64,000 nucleotides of DNA from Hahnella lacustris (GCA_965194655.1 OZ239148.1:1860001-1924000); one strand, 5' to 3'; counted from the stretch's first letter, positions 26,920 through 35,795 are shown. Notes: generated by a model not told the origin, from the letters alone. A program made the numbers and translations.

Positions 26920-27902
26920 CGGGCCGTCGCTTGTTCCAGCATGGTTCGCGTGAATCTTCCCATATCGCGTTCAGTGTCGTTTCTGGCCAGCGCGCCCTTG
27001 CGCCCTCGGACTGTCACCTGAATCTCGCCTGGACGGGGCAGCACCACGTAGATGGGCATCTCGTCAAAGCGAAGCGTCGTTCCTGCCGCGACCCCCACCT
27101 CAGAGACGGTGTCGTCTGCGCGGCGCACCCAGATCCAGCTCTTCTCTGGGAACCTTAAGACCAGTGCTGCCGTGCCATTCGACTCGGCGGGTGTCGATGC
27201 GGGAGTTGGTGTAACTGGAGGCGCTGGCTCGGCCGCCATCAGGGGGGCGGGGGTGGGAGTGGGCGCTGGCGTGGGGGCCGCAGGAGGTGCACTGGGCTCG
27301 GGCGCAGCAGGAGCGGGCGGGGCAGGAGCGGGCGCAGGCGCAGGTGAGACCGACACTGGGGTGGGGGAGGCACCTTGTTCCGAGATGAGGACCCATGCCA
27401 CAGCCGCAACTGCGAGCAGGGCCAGCAGCGCGAGAAGTCGATCTCCCAGGCCACTGCTGCCGGGAGGTGCCTTGGGTGGCGCCTTGAATGCCGCCTCAGG
27501 AACGGACAGAGGCTCAGGGGCCGGATCGGGTTGGAGTTCTGGTGGTGGCTCGGGTTCGGGTGCTGGCTCGGGTGCTGGTTCGGGTACTGGCTCGGCCTCG
27601 GGTGCGGGCTCCGCCTCGGGCGCTTGGGCTTCCTCGCCCTTCAGTTCGCGCACCATGTCCTCTACGGTCTGGGGAGAGAACTTCAAAAACGCAGCGTACC
27701 GACGAAAAAGGGACAGAAAATAATGGGCCGAATAGAAGGTGCCCATGCGCCCTGCCTCGATGTCTTCCAGCTGGGTGCGTGCGGCCATGAGCGAAGGGGC
27801 CAGCCCACCGGTGGAATAGCCCATGGCCATGCGGGCCTCTTGCAGCCTGCGGCCAAGCCGCACCATAGCGCTTTCGTCGAGCGTATCCTTCGCATCAGTC
27901 AT
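26916..27902 (-). CDS. RodZ-like helix-turn-helix membrane protein
   Basis: 328 residues from the ATG at 27902; a second ATG at 27932 is possible. An N-terminal HTH_25 domain (LGRRLQEARMAMGYSTGGLA) is followed by a long Pro/Glu/Ala segment, one membrane helix (LLALLALLAVAAVAWVLI, near 160-177), a Pro/Ala/Thr periplasmic linker and a C-terminal DUF4115-like beta domain (SWIWVRRADDTVSEVGV). This is the RodZ layout, which links MreB to cell-wall synthesis. The gene is not beside ispG, where rodZ usually lies, so it may be a paralogue. Confidence 0.82.
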   Translation of the reverse strand: MTDAKDTLDESAMVRLGRRLQEARMAMGYSTGGLAPSLMAARTQLEDIEAGRMGTFYSAHYFLSLFRRYAAFLKFSPQTVEDMVRELKGEEAQAPEAEPAPEAEPVPEPAPEPAPEPEPPPELQPDPAPEPLSVPEAAFKAPPKAPPGSSGLGDRLLALLALLAVAAVAWVLISEQGASPTPVSVSPAPAPAPAPPAPAAPEPSAPPAAPTPAPTPTPAPLMAAEPAPPVTPTPASTPAESNGTAALVLRFPEKSWIWVRRADDTVSEVGVAAGTTLRFDEMPIYVVLPRPGEIQVTVRGRKGALARNDTERDMGRFTRTMLEQATAR

Positions 27903-27964
27903 GGCGCTTAGGGTAACCCAGCCAGGCGACATGTATTTGACCCAATCGAATCGGAGATAACCCT

Positions 27965-28387
27965 ATGCAGACCACTGTTCGCTGGACCGGCCCGCAGACC
28001 ATGAGCTTTGTGGCGGAGACCGGCTCTGGGCATGCTTTCGTGATGGATGGTGCGCCAGAGGGAGGCGGCCGGGACCTCGGCCCCCGGCCCATGGAGGTGG
28101 TGCTCTCAGGCAGTGCAGCCTGCACCGCCTACGATGTGGTGCTGATCCTGGTGAAGAGCGGGCAAGACCTGCGCTCTTGTGAAGTGGATACCCAATCTGA
28201 GCGGGCAGAGACCGACCCCAAGGTCTTTACCAAGATCCACCTGAACTTCAAGCTGCGCGGCAAAGGCCTGAAAGAGAGCCTCGTGCAGAGGGCCATCAGC
28301 CTCTCTCACGAAAAATACTGCTCGGCCACCAAGATGCTCGGACTCACGGCGGAGATCACGCACAGCTTTGAGATTGTGGAGGACTAG
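27965..28387 (+). CDS. OsmC/Ohr-family protein
   Basis: 140 residues. The two reactive cysteines of the family are present: C53 in SAACTAYDVV and C119 in HEKYCSATKMLG, in a protein of the YhfA-like branch. Such proteins are peroxidases that reduce organic hydroperoxides, though the substrate of this branch is uncertain. GGAG precedes the ATG. It is divergent from the RodZ-like gene with a 62-bp gap. Confidence 0.92.
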   Translation: MQTTVRWTGPQTMSFVAETGSGHAFVMDGAPEGGGRDLGPRPMEVVLSGSAACTAYDVVLILVKSGQDLRSCEVDTQSERAETDPKVFTKIHLNFKLRGKGLKESLVQRAISLSHEKYCSATKMLGLTAEITHSFEIVED

Positions 28388-28407
28388 CGCGGCGTACCGA
28401 CGTCTTC

Positions 28408-28689
28408 CTAGCGGAAGAGCTCGCTATGCGACCCCAATCGAGCGAGGCGCAGGGTACCGCTGTCAGGCTTCCGATAAATCAGAAGAAGGTCTGGCTTGAG
28501 GTGACACTCCCGATACCCCGACCAGTTTCCCGTGAGTGCGTGATCCCGCTGACCCATCTCGAGCACCTCATCAGAAATCAGTCGCCTCAGGACGTCCGAC
28601 AGAATCGACTCTATGTCCTTATGACGCGGTGAGGACCGAACGCGCTTAAAGTCTCGCTTGAATGCGGTGGCGTATTCAATCGTTCGCAT
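28408..28689 (-). CDS. yafQ: YafQ-family mRNA interferase toxin
   Basis: 93 residues. The conserved block DHALTGNWSGYRECHLKPD and the end GSHSELF match YafQ, with the catalytic His pair in DHAL and ECHL, the Asp in KPD, and a near-terminal SHS. YafQ is a ribosome-dependent mRNA-cleaving toxin of the RelE superfamily. The start lies inside the antitoxin gene (14-base overlap), as usual for these operons. Confidence 0.93.
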   Translation of the reverse strand: MRTIEYATAFKRDFKRVRSSPRHKDIESILSDVLRRLISDEVLEMGQRDHALTGNWSGYRECHLKPDLLLIYRKPDSGTLRLARLGSHSELFR

Positions 28690-28942
28690 TCAATTCAGAA
28701 AGTAAATGTTCGATGCTTGACGCCTTTTTTCCTTTGCCTGCCTCAAGCTGCTCAATGGCTTTATGCGTTAAAGCATTCGGCACCTTGACTTCGAATGGAA
28801 GGCGATGCTCATCGGCAATTCGCAGCATGAGGAGACGAATCGCGTCAGATATAGACAAGCCCATAGCCTCAAGGGCGTCGCTAGCCCGAGCCTTGGTCTC
28901 GCTGTCTATACGAGCGCGAACATATGTATCAGTAGCAGCCAT
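28676..28942 (-). CDS. dinJ: DinJ/RelB-family antitoxin
   Basis: 88 residues from the ATG at 28942 (MAATDTYVRARID), preceded by GGAGG at 7 bases. The N-terminal ribbon-helix-helix (YVRARIDSETKARASDALEAMGLSISDAIRLLM) binds operator DNA, and the C-terminal part wraps the toxin. It sits upstream of and overlaps yafQ, forming one autoregulated operon. The pair lies between housekeeping genes with no transposase nearby. Confidence 0.93.
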   Translation of the reverse strand: MAATDTYVRARIDSETKARASDALEAMGLSISDAIRLLMLRIADEHRLPFEVKVPNALTHKAIEQLEAGKGKKASSIEHLLSELNAND

Positions 28943-29016
28943 GAACCCGCCTCCGGAAAAGAATGTGGGCTCATTGTAGTCACAAGTCACCGGGTACGCG
29001 ACTTGAAGGCCCCATG

Positions 29017-29044
29017 AAAAAGGGCTCCCTCGGGAGCCCTTTTC
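29017..29044. terminator. Terminator between dinJ and pal
   Basis: A 12-bp perfect stem, AAAAGGGCTCCC (29018-29029) with GGGAGCCCTTTT (29032-29043), has A and T runs on both sides, so it can work in both directions. It lies 22 bases beyond the pal stop on the minus strand and should end pal transcription before the dinJ-yafQ operon. Confidence 0.9.
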
Positions 29045-29065
29045 ACATCCAGCAAGGAAAAGTAC

Positions 29066-29596
29066 TTAGCGGATGATGAGGTCTGCTCGGCGATTCTCGG
29101 CGAATGCGGCCTCAGAACGTGCCTTGTTGCGGGGCTTCTCTTCTCCATTCGAGATGGCCTCGATGTTGGCGGGGTTGGCGCCCAGCGCCTGAAGGCCGAT
29201 GCTCACGGCCTCCGCACGCTTCTGACCCAGGGCCAGGTTGTATTCCACCGTGCCACGCTCGTCGGCATTGCCCTCGATCACAACCTTGGCGTTCTTGTCC
29301 AGGGCCATGAAGTTGCCGAAAGCAGACAGCACGCCGTGGTATTCCTTCTTGATGTCGAACTTGTCGAAATCGAAGTAAACCGCAGGCTCCACCGAAGCCA
29401 AACGCTTCTTGGCGGCTTCCAGGGCGGCCACTGCAGGATCCACCTTAGGAACAGGCGCAGGGGCAGGCGCAGGCGCAGCCTTGGCAACAGGCGCAGGGGC
29501 GGGAGCAGGCGCAGGGGCTTCTACTTTCTTGGGTTCGGGAGGCGTGGCGCAACCAGCCAACAGGGCCAGAGCAGCGGCGACGGCAACAAGCTTCAT
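29066..29596 (-). CDS. pal: Peptidoglycan-associated OmpA-like lipoprotein (Pal type)
   Basis: 176 residues. A lipoprotein signal with lipobox LLAGC (lipid on Cys16) is followed by a Pro/Ala/Lys linker (about 20-55) and an OmpA-C domain with FDFDKFDIKKEY, the peptidoglycan-binding EGNADERGTVEYNLALGQKRAEAV and a final ENRRADLIIR. It tethers the outer membrane to peptidoglycan. The gene is alone here rather than with tolB and ybgF, so it could be a second OmpA-like lipoprotein. AAGGAG precedes the ATG. Confidence 0.9.
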   Translation of the reverse strand: MKLVAVAAALALLAGCATPPEPKKVEAPAPAPAPAPVAKAAPAPAPAPVPKVDPAVAALEAAKKRLASVEPAVYFDFDKFDIKKEYHGVLSAFGNFMALDKNAKVVIEGNADERGTVEYNLALGQKRAEAVSIGLQALGANPANIEAISNGEEKPRNKARSEAAFAENRRADLIIR

Positions 29597-29635
29597 GCGA
29601 GTCTCCTTGTAGGAATTGAGGAATAGACTCTCTGG

Positions 29636-29664
29636 ACTATACCGCAGACTCGTGAGAATGGTTA
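29636..29664 (-). promoter_or_regulatory. Putative sigma70 promoter of pal
   Basis: On the minus strand a good -10 box TATAGT (29641-29636) has a weak -35 TAACCA (29664-29659) at exactly 17 bases. This places the start of transcription about 30 bases ahead of the pal ATG. Confidence 0.45.
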
Positions 29665-29679
29665 GACGCGCTGGATCTG

Positions 29680-30801
29680 CTACTCAGTGCTGACCCTCAC
29701 CTCAAACCCATGGCGCATCAGCAACGCCTGCTTGCAGGCCTGCTCAAGGTCGGCCTTCACCATCTCTGCACACATGTCTCGTGCAGTGATCTCAGGCACC
29801 CAGCCCAGCTTTTGTTTGGCCTTGGTGGGGTCTCCCAAGAGCGTGTCGACCTCTGTCGGGCGGAAGTAACGGGGGTCTACCTGAACGACCACCTGCCCCA
29901 CAGTGAGTGCAGGCGCCTTGGCGTGGTCGTGTATGGCTGCGACCCGCCCAACCTCCTCGACTCCCTTTCCCTCGAACGCGAGATCTACACCGAGTTCGGC
30001 CGCGGTCCATTGAATGAACTCTCGCACCGAGTACTGATGTCCTGTCGCAATCACAAAATCTTCGGCCTGCTCCTGCTGCAGCATCAGCCACTGCATGCGC
30101 ACATAGTCTTTGGCATGCCCCCAGTCCCTGAGCGCATCCATGTTGCCCATAAAAAGGCAGCTCTCTAGACCTTGAGCAATGTTGGCCATCCCTCGAGTGA
30201 TCTTCCGGGTGACGAATGTCTCTCCGCGCCTGGGGCTCTCATGGTTAAAGAGGATGCCGTTACAGGCATACATGCCATAAGCCTCTCGGTAGTTCACGGT
30301 GATCCAGTAGGCGTAGAGTTTGGCTGCGGCGTAGGGGCTGCGGGGGTAGAAGGGGGTGGTCTCGCGCTGAGGGATCTCCTGAACCAGCCCGTAGAGCTCG
30401 CTGGTCGAGGCCTGATAAAAGCGCGTCCTCTTTTCTAAACCCAAAATGCGGATCGCCTCAAGCAAACGCAGCGTGCCCAGACCATCTACATCTGCAGTGT
30501 ATTCAGGGCTCTCAAACGACACGGCCACATGGCTCTGCGCACCCAGGTTGTAGATCTCATCTGGCTGCGTCTCTTGGACAATCCGAATGAGATTGCTGGT
30601 GTCACTCAGATCTCCGTAGTGCATCCTGAAGCGCTGATTCTCGACATGCGGGTCTTGGTAGATGTGATCCACCCGGTCGGTGTTAAAGAGACTCGCGCGG
30701 CGCTTGATGCCATGCACCTCGTACCCTTTTTCCAGCAGAAGCTCCGCCAGGTAAGAGCCGTCTTGGCCGGTGATGCCGGTGATGAGCGCAACTTTGGTCA
30801 T
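29680..30801 (-). CDS. gmd: GDP-mannose 4,6-dehydratase
   Basis: 373 residues. SDR features include the Rossmann loop GITGQDGSYL, NLGAQSHVAVSFESP, the catalytic STSELYG and YAAAKLYAYW (Y-x3-K), and the family-specific NHESPRRGETFVTRKI. It forms GDP-4-keto-6-deoxymannose, which the overlapping fcl product converts to GDP-L-fucose. Start and fcl stop overlap as ATGA. The mannose-1-P source may be the mutase at 8.3 kb. Confidence 0.96.
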   Translation of the reverse strand: MTKVALITGITGQDGSYLAELLLEKGYEVHGIKRRASLFNTDRVDHIYQDPHVENQRFRMHYGDLSDTSNLIRIVQETQPDEIYNLGAQSHVAVSFESPEYTADVDGLGTLRLLEAIRILGLEKRTRFYQASTSELYGLVQEIPQRETTPFYPRSPYAAAKLYAYWITVNYREAYGMYACNGILFNHESPRRGETFVTRKITRGMANIAQGLESCLFMGNMDALRDWGHAKDYVRMQWLMLQQEQAEDFVIATGHQYSVREFIQWTAAELGVDLAFEGKGVEEVGRVAAIHDHAKAPALTVGQVVVQVDPRYFRPTEVDTLLGDPTKAKQKLGWVPEITARDMCAEMVKADLEQACKQALLMRHGFEVRVSTE

Positions 30802-31766
30802 GCGTGATTCCTTAGAAAGTCCTCATAGGCAAGCCTCAGTCCCTCCTGCAGGGATACTCTGGGCTGCCAGCCCAGGCGATTGAGGCGAGAGGAGTCCATG
30901 AGTTTGCGGGGGGAGCCGTCGGGCTTGGTGGAATCGGTGGTGATCTCGCCCGAGAAACCAACCGCCTCTGCGACCGCTTGGGCTAACTCCATAATGGTCA
31001 CATCGTGATTCGAGCCCACATTGATGTGGCTGCACATCGGCTGAGTCTCTTGGTCGTAAATAGCCTTCGGGAGATTCATCACATGCAGGCAGGCTGCGGC
31101 CATGTCCTCCACGAACAAAAACTCCCTTCTGGGTGTACCCGACCCCCAGATGGCCACCGAGGGTGCGCCCGAGCACTTGGCCTCATGAAAACGCCGGATA
31201 AGCCCCGGAATCACGTGGCTGTTCTCTGGGTGATAGTTATCGCCCGGACCATAGAGATTGGTGGGCATGACGCTGCGGTAGTCCACGCCATGAGAATCTC
31301 CGAACTGCCGGTTGTAGCTCTCACAGAGCTTGATGCCCGCAATCTTGGCGATCGCATAGGGCTCGTTGGTGGGCTCCAGAGTCCCCGTCAGCAAAGCCTG
31401 CTCTGCCATAGGCTGAGGGGCCAAGCGAGGATAGATACAGCTGGATCCTAAGAAGAGGAGCTTTTTGACCCCGGACTCAAACGCTGCAGAAATGACATTC
31501 GTTTGCACCTGAAGGTTCTCAAGAATGAACTCGGCTGGAAAGGTGTTGTTTGCATGAATGCCGCCGACGCGAGCGGCAGCCAAATAGACCTGCTCGGGGC
31601 GGTGTTGTTGAAAGAAGGCCTCGACCTGGTCCTGTCGGGTGAGGTCTAGCTCGGTTCGCGTGCGAGTGAGCAGTTGAGTCTCAGGAATACCTGAAGCCAG
31701 CAGCGCTCTGTATATGGCCGAACCCACCATGCCCCGGTGGCCGGCAATGAAAACCGAACTGGCCAT
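30798..31766 (-). CDS. fcl: GDP-L-fucose synthase
   Basis: 322 residues. GHRGMVGSAIYRALL forms the nucleotide loop. LAAARVGGIHANNT and YAIAKIAGIKLCESYNRQ (Y-x3-K) mark the epimerase-reductase active site. It performs 3,5-epimerisation and 4-reduction of the gmd product. It is the first gene of the fcl-gmd operon and is divergent from the GT41 gene with an A+T-rich 53-bp gap. The pathway product, GDP-L-fucose, is a donor for the fucosylation of surface glycans. Confidence 0.96.
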   Translation of the reverse strand: MASSVFIAGHRGMVGSAIYRALLASGIPETQLLTRTRTELDLTRQDQVEAFFQQHRPEQVYLAAARVGGIHANNTFPAEFILENLQVQTNVISAAFESGVKKLLFLGSSCIYPRLAPQPMAEQALLTGTLEPTNEPYAIAKIAGIKLCESYNRQFGDSHGVDYRSVMPTNLYGPGDNYHPENSHVIPGLIRRFHEAKCSGAPSVAIWGSGTPRREFLFVEDMAAACLHVMNLPKAIYDQETQPMCSHINVGSNHDVTIMELAQAVAEAVGFSGEITTDSTKPDGSPRKLMDSSRLNRLGWQPRVSLQEGLRLAYEDFLRNHA

Positions 31767-31805
31767 TGATTAACTCAATATGAAGAAGATGTCGTAACTA
31801 ATTAT

Positions 31806-31813
31806 GCTATAAA
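31806..31813 (+). promoter_or_regulatory. Extended -10 element ahead of the GT41 gene
   Basis: TGC followed directly by TATAAA (31808-31813) looks like an extended -10 box in the A+T-rich fcl/GT41 gap. It ends only six bases before the ATG at 31820, and no ribosome site or clear -35 is present, so the transcript could be leaderless. Confidence 0.4.
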
Positions 31814-31819
31814 TACTTT

Positions 31820-34027
31820 ATGCATCCCACCCTCAAGGCAGCGCTCGATGCTCAAGCCGCCGGCCGGCTTGAAGAGGGAAAGCTTCTCTTCTTAAAGCAC
31901 CTGAAAGAAAAGCCCGCGGATGTTCCATCTTTGTATTCACTCGCATCCATCGAGCTCCAACAAGGGCGGCTGGAACAAGCGTTACGGTATGCCGATCGTG
32001 CGATTGCAACACGCAAGGACTTTGCACCAAGCTTCCTCGCACGTTCCATCATCCTCTCAGGGCTTGGGCGTCCGTCGGAAGCCAAACGAGACGCAGAGGT
32101 CGCAAATGCACTAGACCCCGCACTTCCTGGCCTCTCAGATCATCTGGCACGGATGCGAATGGATTCAGACAACCCCTTGGTGGCTCATACGAACAGCACT
32201 GAGGTGGACGCTCAGATCTCACAGCTCAATGCCCAAGCGCTTGCCCTTCAGGGGGAGGGCAAGTCCACACAAGCGCGGGTTCTTTTTGAGCAAACACTCA
32301 CGCTTGACCCCGAAAATTTCGTAGCCCTCTATTCCATGGGCGTGCTGGTGAGCCGCCCCCCCTTCAGTGAGAACCCCATTCCCTATCTAGAGCGGGCGGT
32401 GGCGGCGGCCCCAACCAGCCCAGTTGCGCATTTTGCACTGGGGACTGCGCTGCAGAATGCAGGGCTCTTGGAGTTGGCCCTCGAACATTTTGACCAGGCA
32501 ATTGCGCTGGATCCCAAGTACATAGAGCCTTACACTAATAAGAGCGGCGCACTGCACACGCTCAATCGTCAGCGAGACGCTGTCCTCACATTGGAGGCAG
32601 CGCTTCAGCATCGTCCAGACGACCCTAAATTGCTGGGGAACAAGGGCTACCTCCTCACAGAGTTCAAGGAGAACGCCGCGGCGGCCGCTTGCTTTGACCG
32701 CATGTTGGAACTCGATCCAGATTACGAATTCGGTGAAGGGCTGAGGCTCTATGCGCGTTTACACGTCTGTGACTGGAGAGATTACGACGAGCTGAAGTCT
32801 CGAATTGAGCGAGGCGTGCGAGAGGGGCGTCGTGTCGTCAATCCGCTTGCATTTATGGCCATTTCAGATTCAGCGGAAGACCAACTGAAATGTGCCCAAA
32901 CCTTCTCGAACGGGAAGTTCCCCCAAGCGCCTAGTCAACTCTATCGGGGGGAGATATACAAACACCGTCGCAAACGAGTGGCATTTCTCAGCGCCGATTT
33001 TCGTGAGCACCCCGTAGGCTATCTGATGATTGGGCTCATCGAGCAACTACCCCAGTTTGGCCTAGAGACCATCGGTGTGGCGGTTGGCATTCGAGACGCC
33101 AGCGAGTTGTATCGGCGATACCGAAACGCATTCACCCATTATTTAGACTGCGCCGGCATGCCGGCGGCAGAGATTGCCCAGTGGCTTCGAGCCATGGAGG
33201 TCGACATCGCGATTGACTTGTCAGGCTATACCTCAGGAACTCGTCTAGATGTCCTGAGCCACAGGCCAGCGCCACGGCAGTTCACCTACCTCGGATTTCC
33301 TGGAACCCTCGCACTTCCCTACATCGATGGGTTGATTGCAGATCCTGTGATTGCGCCCGAGCGCCTCTCTCACTGCTACTCCGAGCATGTGTATCGCCTG
33401 CCCCACTGCTACCTGCCCCGTGACACCAGCGTCAAGCCTGCCGAAGAGTGCCCCCCGAGGGCGGATTTCGGACTGCCCGAGACAGGCGATGTGTTTTGCG
33501 CGTTCTGCCATGACTACAAGATCTCGCCCAACTTATTTCGGGTCTGGATGACCCTCTTAGCCGCAAGACCAGGGAGCGTTCTCTGGCTCATGCGGATGCA
33601 CGAGGATGTGAAGCGCAACCTCATTCAAAACGCCGCTCATGCGGGAATTGCGCCGGAGCGGCTGGTTTTTGCCACTCGGGTGCCAAGGGTCGAAGATCAC
33701 CTGGCGAGATATCGACATGCCAGTGTCTTTTTGGACACACACCCCTATAACGGTCACACGACGGTGAGTGATGCACTTTACTCTGGCCTGCCTGTCGTTA
33801 CCCTTCGTGGTGAAAGCTTTGCAAGCCGCGTCGCCACGAGCTTACTGACAGATTTAGGCCTGGAAGACTGGAGCACGGACAACCTCGACGACTATCAGCG
33901 CATCGCCCTCGACCTGGTGAGCTCGAACACCGCAAAAATGAGGCTTGCTCAGGCAAAGATTGACAAGGGTTGGCCGTTCTCGGAGCACCGGCAGGCAGAG
34001 GCGTTGGCAGAGATTTTGCTTTTGTAA
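31820..34027 (+). CDS. TPR protein with GT41 (O-GlcNAc transferase / SPINDLY-type) domain
   Basis: 735 residues. The N-terminal half (about 1-320) is tetratricopeptide repeats (e.g. ASIELQQGRLEQALRYADRAI, FALGTALQNAGLLELALEHFDQAI). From about 380 the GT41 catalytic domain follows: RVAFLSADFREHPVGYL, IDLSGYTSGTRLDVLSHRPAP, FTYLGFPGTLALPYID, FCAFCHDYKISP and the donor site FLDTHPYNGHTTVSDALYSGLPVVTLRGESF. In bacteria such enzymes glycosylate Ser/Thr or Asn of proteins, including flagellins and adhesins, in the cytoplasm. It heads the rightward glycan run. The target is not shown by sequence; the Thr-rich giant protein at 44.7-54.2 kb is a candidate. Confidence 0.93.
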   Translation: MHPTLKAALDAQAAGRLEEGKLLFLKHLKEKPADVPSLYSLASIELQQGRLEQALRYADRAIATRKDFAPSFLARSIILSGLGRPSEAKRDAEVANALDPALPGLSDHLARMRMDSDNPLVAHTNSTEVDAQISQLNAQALALQGEGKSTQARVLFEQTLTLDPENFVALYSMGVLVSRPPFSENPIPYLERAVAAAPTSPVAHFALGTALQNAGLLELALEHFDQAIALDPKYIEPYTNKSGALHTLNRQRDAVLTLEAALQHRPDDPKLLGNKGYLLTEFKENAAAAACFDRMLELDPDYEFGEGLRLYARLHVCDWRDYDELKSRIERGVREGRRVVNPLAFMAISDSAEDQLKCAQTFSNGKFPQAPSQLYRGEIYKHRRKRVAFLSADFREHPVGYLMIGLIEQLPQFGLETIGVAVGIRDASELYRRYRNAFTHYLDCAGMPAAEIAQWLRAMEVDIAIDLSGYTSGTRLDVLSHRPAPRQFTYLGFPGTLALPYIDGLIADPVIAPERLSHCYSEHVYRLPHCYLPRDTSVKPAEECPPRADFGLPETGDVFCAFCHDYKISPNLFRVWMTLLAARPGSVLWLMRMHEDVKRNLIQNAAHAGIAPERLVFATRVPRVEDHLARYRHASVFLDTHPYNGHTTVSDALYSGLPVVTLRGESFASRVATSLLTDLGLEDWSTDNLDDYQRIALDLVSSNTAKMRLAQAKIDKGWPFSEHRQAEALAEILLL

Positions 34028-34058
34028 GTTGAACAAGCCCTCAGCTAGCGATACAGAC

Positions 34059-34844
34059 ATGCCAAATCACCGCCCCATCGCTTTTGTACTCGCATCTACC
34101 CACACGGGTGCAATGCTGGTTAATCGTAATGACTATAACGTCGTTCCCTCCGGGACCTATGGGGTGGGGCACCAAATCCTCACAACGTCATCCTACGACC
34201 AGGGAGAGGTCGATCTCGCACTCAAGCTATTGGCTGAGCGCCATAAGCACTTTGGAAGCGGGGTTTTTGCCATCGACTGCGGTGCCAACATTGGCGTACA
34301 CACAATCGCTTGGGCAAAAGTGATGGACAGTTGGGGAGAGGTCCTAGCGATAGAGGCCCAGGAGAGAATCTTTTACGCACTTGCGGGCAACTTGACCCTG
34401 AATAACTGCTTCAATGCGCAAGCAAAATGGGCAGCAATTGGTGAGTCTCTCGGTGAAATTCTCGTACCTGAACTAAACCCTACGAGGCCGGCGAGCTTCG
34501 GCTCCCTTGAGCTCCGGGAAATGTCGGTACCGGAGAAAATAGGACAACCCCGCGATCAACTGAGGAGGATACCCATCAAGATGCTTTCGATTGACAGCCT
34601 TGCAAAAGAAAGAGTGGACTTGATAAAAATCGATGTTGAGGGAATGGAATTGGAGGCTCTACGAGGCGCTTGCTTAACTATTCAGCGATGCCTTCCTAAT
34701 TTGATCATTGAAAAGATTAAATCTGATGAGCCAAGCATCATTCGCATGCTCAACCCTCTTGGGTATCGCTTCTTCCAATTTGGGATCAATCTGGTTGCAG
34801 TCCACAAAGCCGACCCTTCCATCAATATTCTTCCCAGAGGTTAA
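34059..34844 (+). CDS. FkbM-family methyltransferase
   Basis: 261 residues from the ATG at 34059 (MPNHRPIAFVLAS), 31 bases after the GT41 stop. The upstream frame runs into the GT41 gene and is rejected. SAM-binding FAIDCGANIGVHTIAWA near 82 and the FkbM-type acidic motif VDLIKIDVEGMELEALRG near 190 are intact. FkbM enzymes O-methylate sugars and other hydroxyls, and in flagellar islands often methylate the attached glycan. The ribosome site is weak. Confidence 0.88.
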   Translation: MPNHRPIAFVLASTHTGAMLVNRNDYNVVPSGTYGVGHQILTTSSYDQGEVDLALKLLAERHKHFGSGVFAIDCGANIGVHTIAWAKVMDSWGEVLAIEAQERIFYALAGNLTLNNCFNAQAKWAAIGESLGEILVPELNPTRPASFGSLELREMSVPEKIGQPRDQLRRIPIKMLSIDSLAKERVDLIKIDVEGMELEALRGACLTIQRCLPNLIIEKIKSDEPSIIRMLNPLGYRFFQFGINLVAVHKADPSINILPRG

Positions 34845-34847
34845 TCC

Positions 34848-35792
34848 TTGAAACGCACACAAAAACGCATTCTCGTGACGGGCGGCGCTGGATTCCTGGG
34901 CTCTCATTTGTGCGATCGGTTGATCGCCCAAGGGCACGATGTGCTCTGTGTGGACAACTTTTTCACCGGCAGCAAACGGAATGTGGTCCACCTATTGGAC
35001 CATCCCCGGTTTGAGCTCATGCGCCACGACGTCACCTTTCCTCTCTATGTAGAGGTAGACGAAATCTACAACCTGGCCTGCCCAGCCTCCCCCGTTCATT
35101 ACCAGCATGACCCCGTCCAGACCACCAAGACCAGCGTCCATGGGGCTATTAATATGTTGGGCCTCGCCAAGCGAACCCGCGCGCGAATCTTGCAGGCGTC
35201 AACCAGTGAGGTCTATGGTGACCCTGAGGTTCACCCTCAGCCCGAAGGCTACTGGGGAAGAGTGAACCCGATTGGCATTCGTAGCTGCTACGACGAGGGT
35301 AAGCGGTGTGCGGAGACGCTGTTTTTTGATTATTGGCGCCAGCACAAGCTTGAGATTAAGGTGATTCGAATCTTTAACACCTACGGCCCCCGGATGCACC
35401 CCAATGACGGGCGCGTGGTGAGCAACTTTATTGTTCAGGCGCTCAAGGGCGAGGACATCACCATTTTCGGGGACGGAAGCCAGACGAGGAGTTTCTGCTT
35501 TGTCGACGATCTCATTGACGGCATGATTCGCATGATGGAGAGCCCCGCAGAGTTCGTTGGGCCGGTAAACCTGGGGAACCCCGGCGAGTTCACCATGAAG
35601 GAGTTGGCCCAAGCAGTGATTGCTCAGACCAAGAGCCAATCGAAACTCACCCATCTTCCGCTGCCCGCGGATGATCCCAAGATGCGGCGCCCAGATATTC
35701 GTCTTGCCCAGGAAGTGCTCGGGTGGTCGCCCAAGGTTCAGCTGACTGACGGGCTTCAGTCTACGATCGAATATTTTCAGTCTGGGCTGTAA
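34848..35792 (+). CDS. uxs: UDP-glucuronate decarboxylase (UDP-xylose synthase)
   Basis: 314 residues from a TTG at 34848, preceded by AGAGG at 7 bases. The SDR loop ILVTGGAGFLGSHLCDRL, the motif NLACPASPVHYQ, catalytic STSEVYGDPEVHPQ and SCYDEGKRCAE (Y-x3-K) and the C-terminal DDPKMRRPDI are typical of UXS. It decarboxylates UDP-glucuronate to UDP-xylose. Only 3 bases separate it from the FkbM gene. With gmd/fcl it means at least fucose and xylose donors are made here. Confidence 0.94.
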   Translation: MKRTQKRILVTGGAGFLGSHLCDRLIAQGHDVLCVDNFFTGSKRNVVHLLDHPRFELMRHDVTFPLYVEVDEIYNLACPASPVHYQHDPVQTTKTSVHGAINMLGLAKRTRARILQASTSEVYGDPEVHPQPEGYWGRVNPIGIRSCYDEGKRCAETLFFDYWRQHKLEIKVIRIFNTYGPRMHPNDGRVVSNFIVQALKGEDITIFGDGSQTRSFCFVDDLIDGMIRMMESPAEFVGPVNLGNPGEFTMKELAQAVIAQTKSQSKLTHLPLPADDPKMRRPDIRLAQEVLGWSPKVQLTDGLQSTIEYFQSGL

Positions 35793-35795
35793 CGG

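Noticed and set aside
27052..27723. 223-codon Gly/Ala/Ser-rich frame opposite the RodZ-like gene
   Set aside because: It is the reverse of the Pro/Ala/Glu linker codons, and no independent signals support it.
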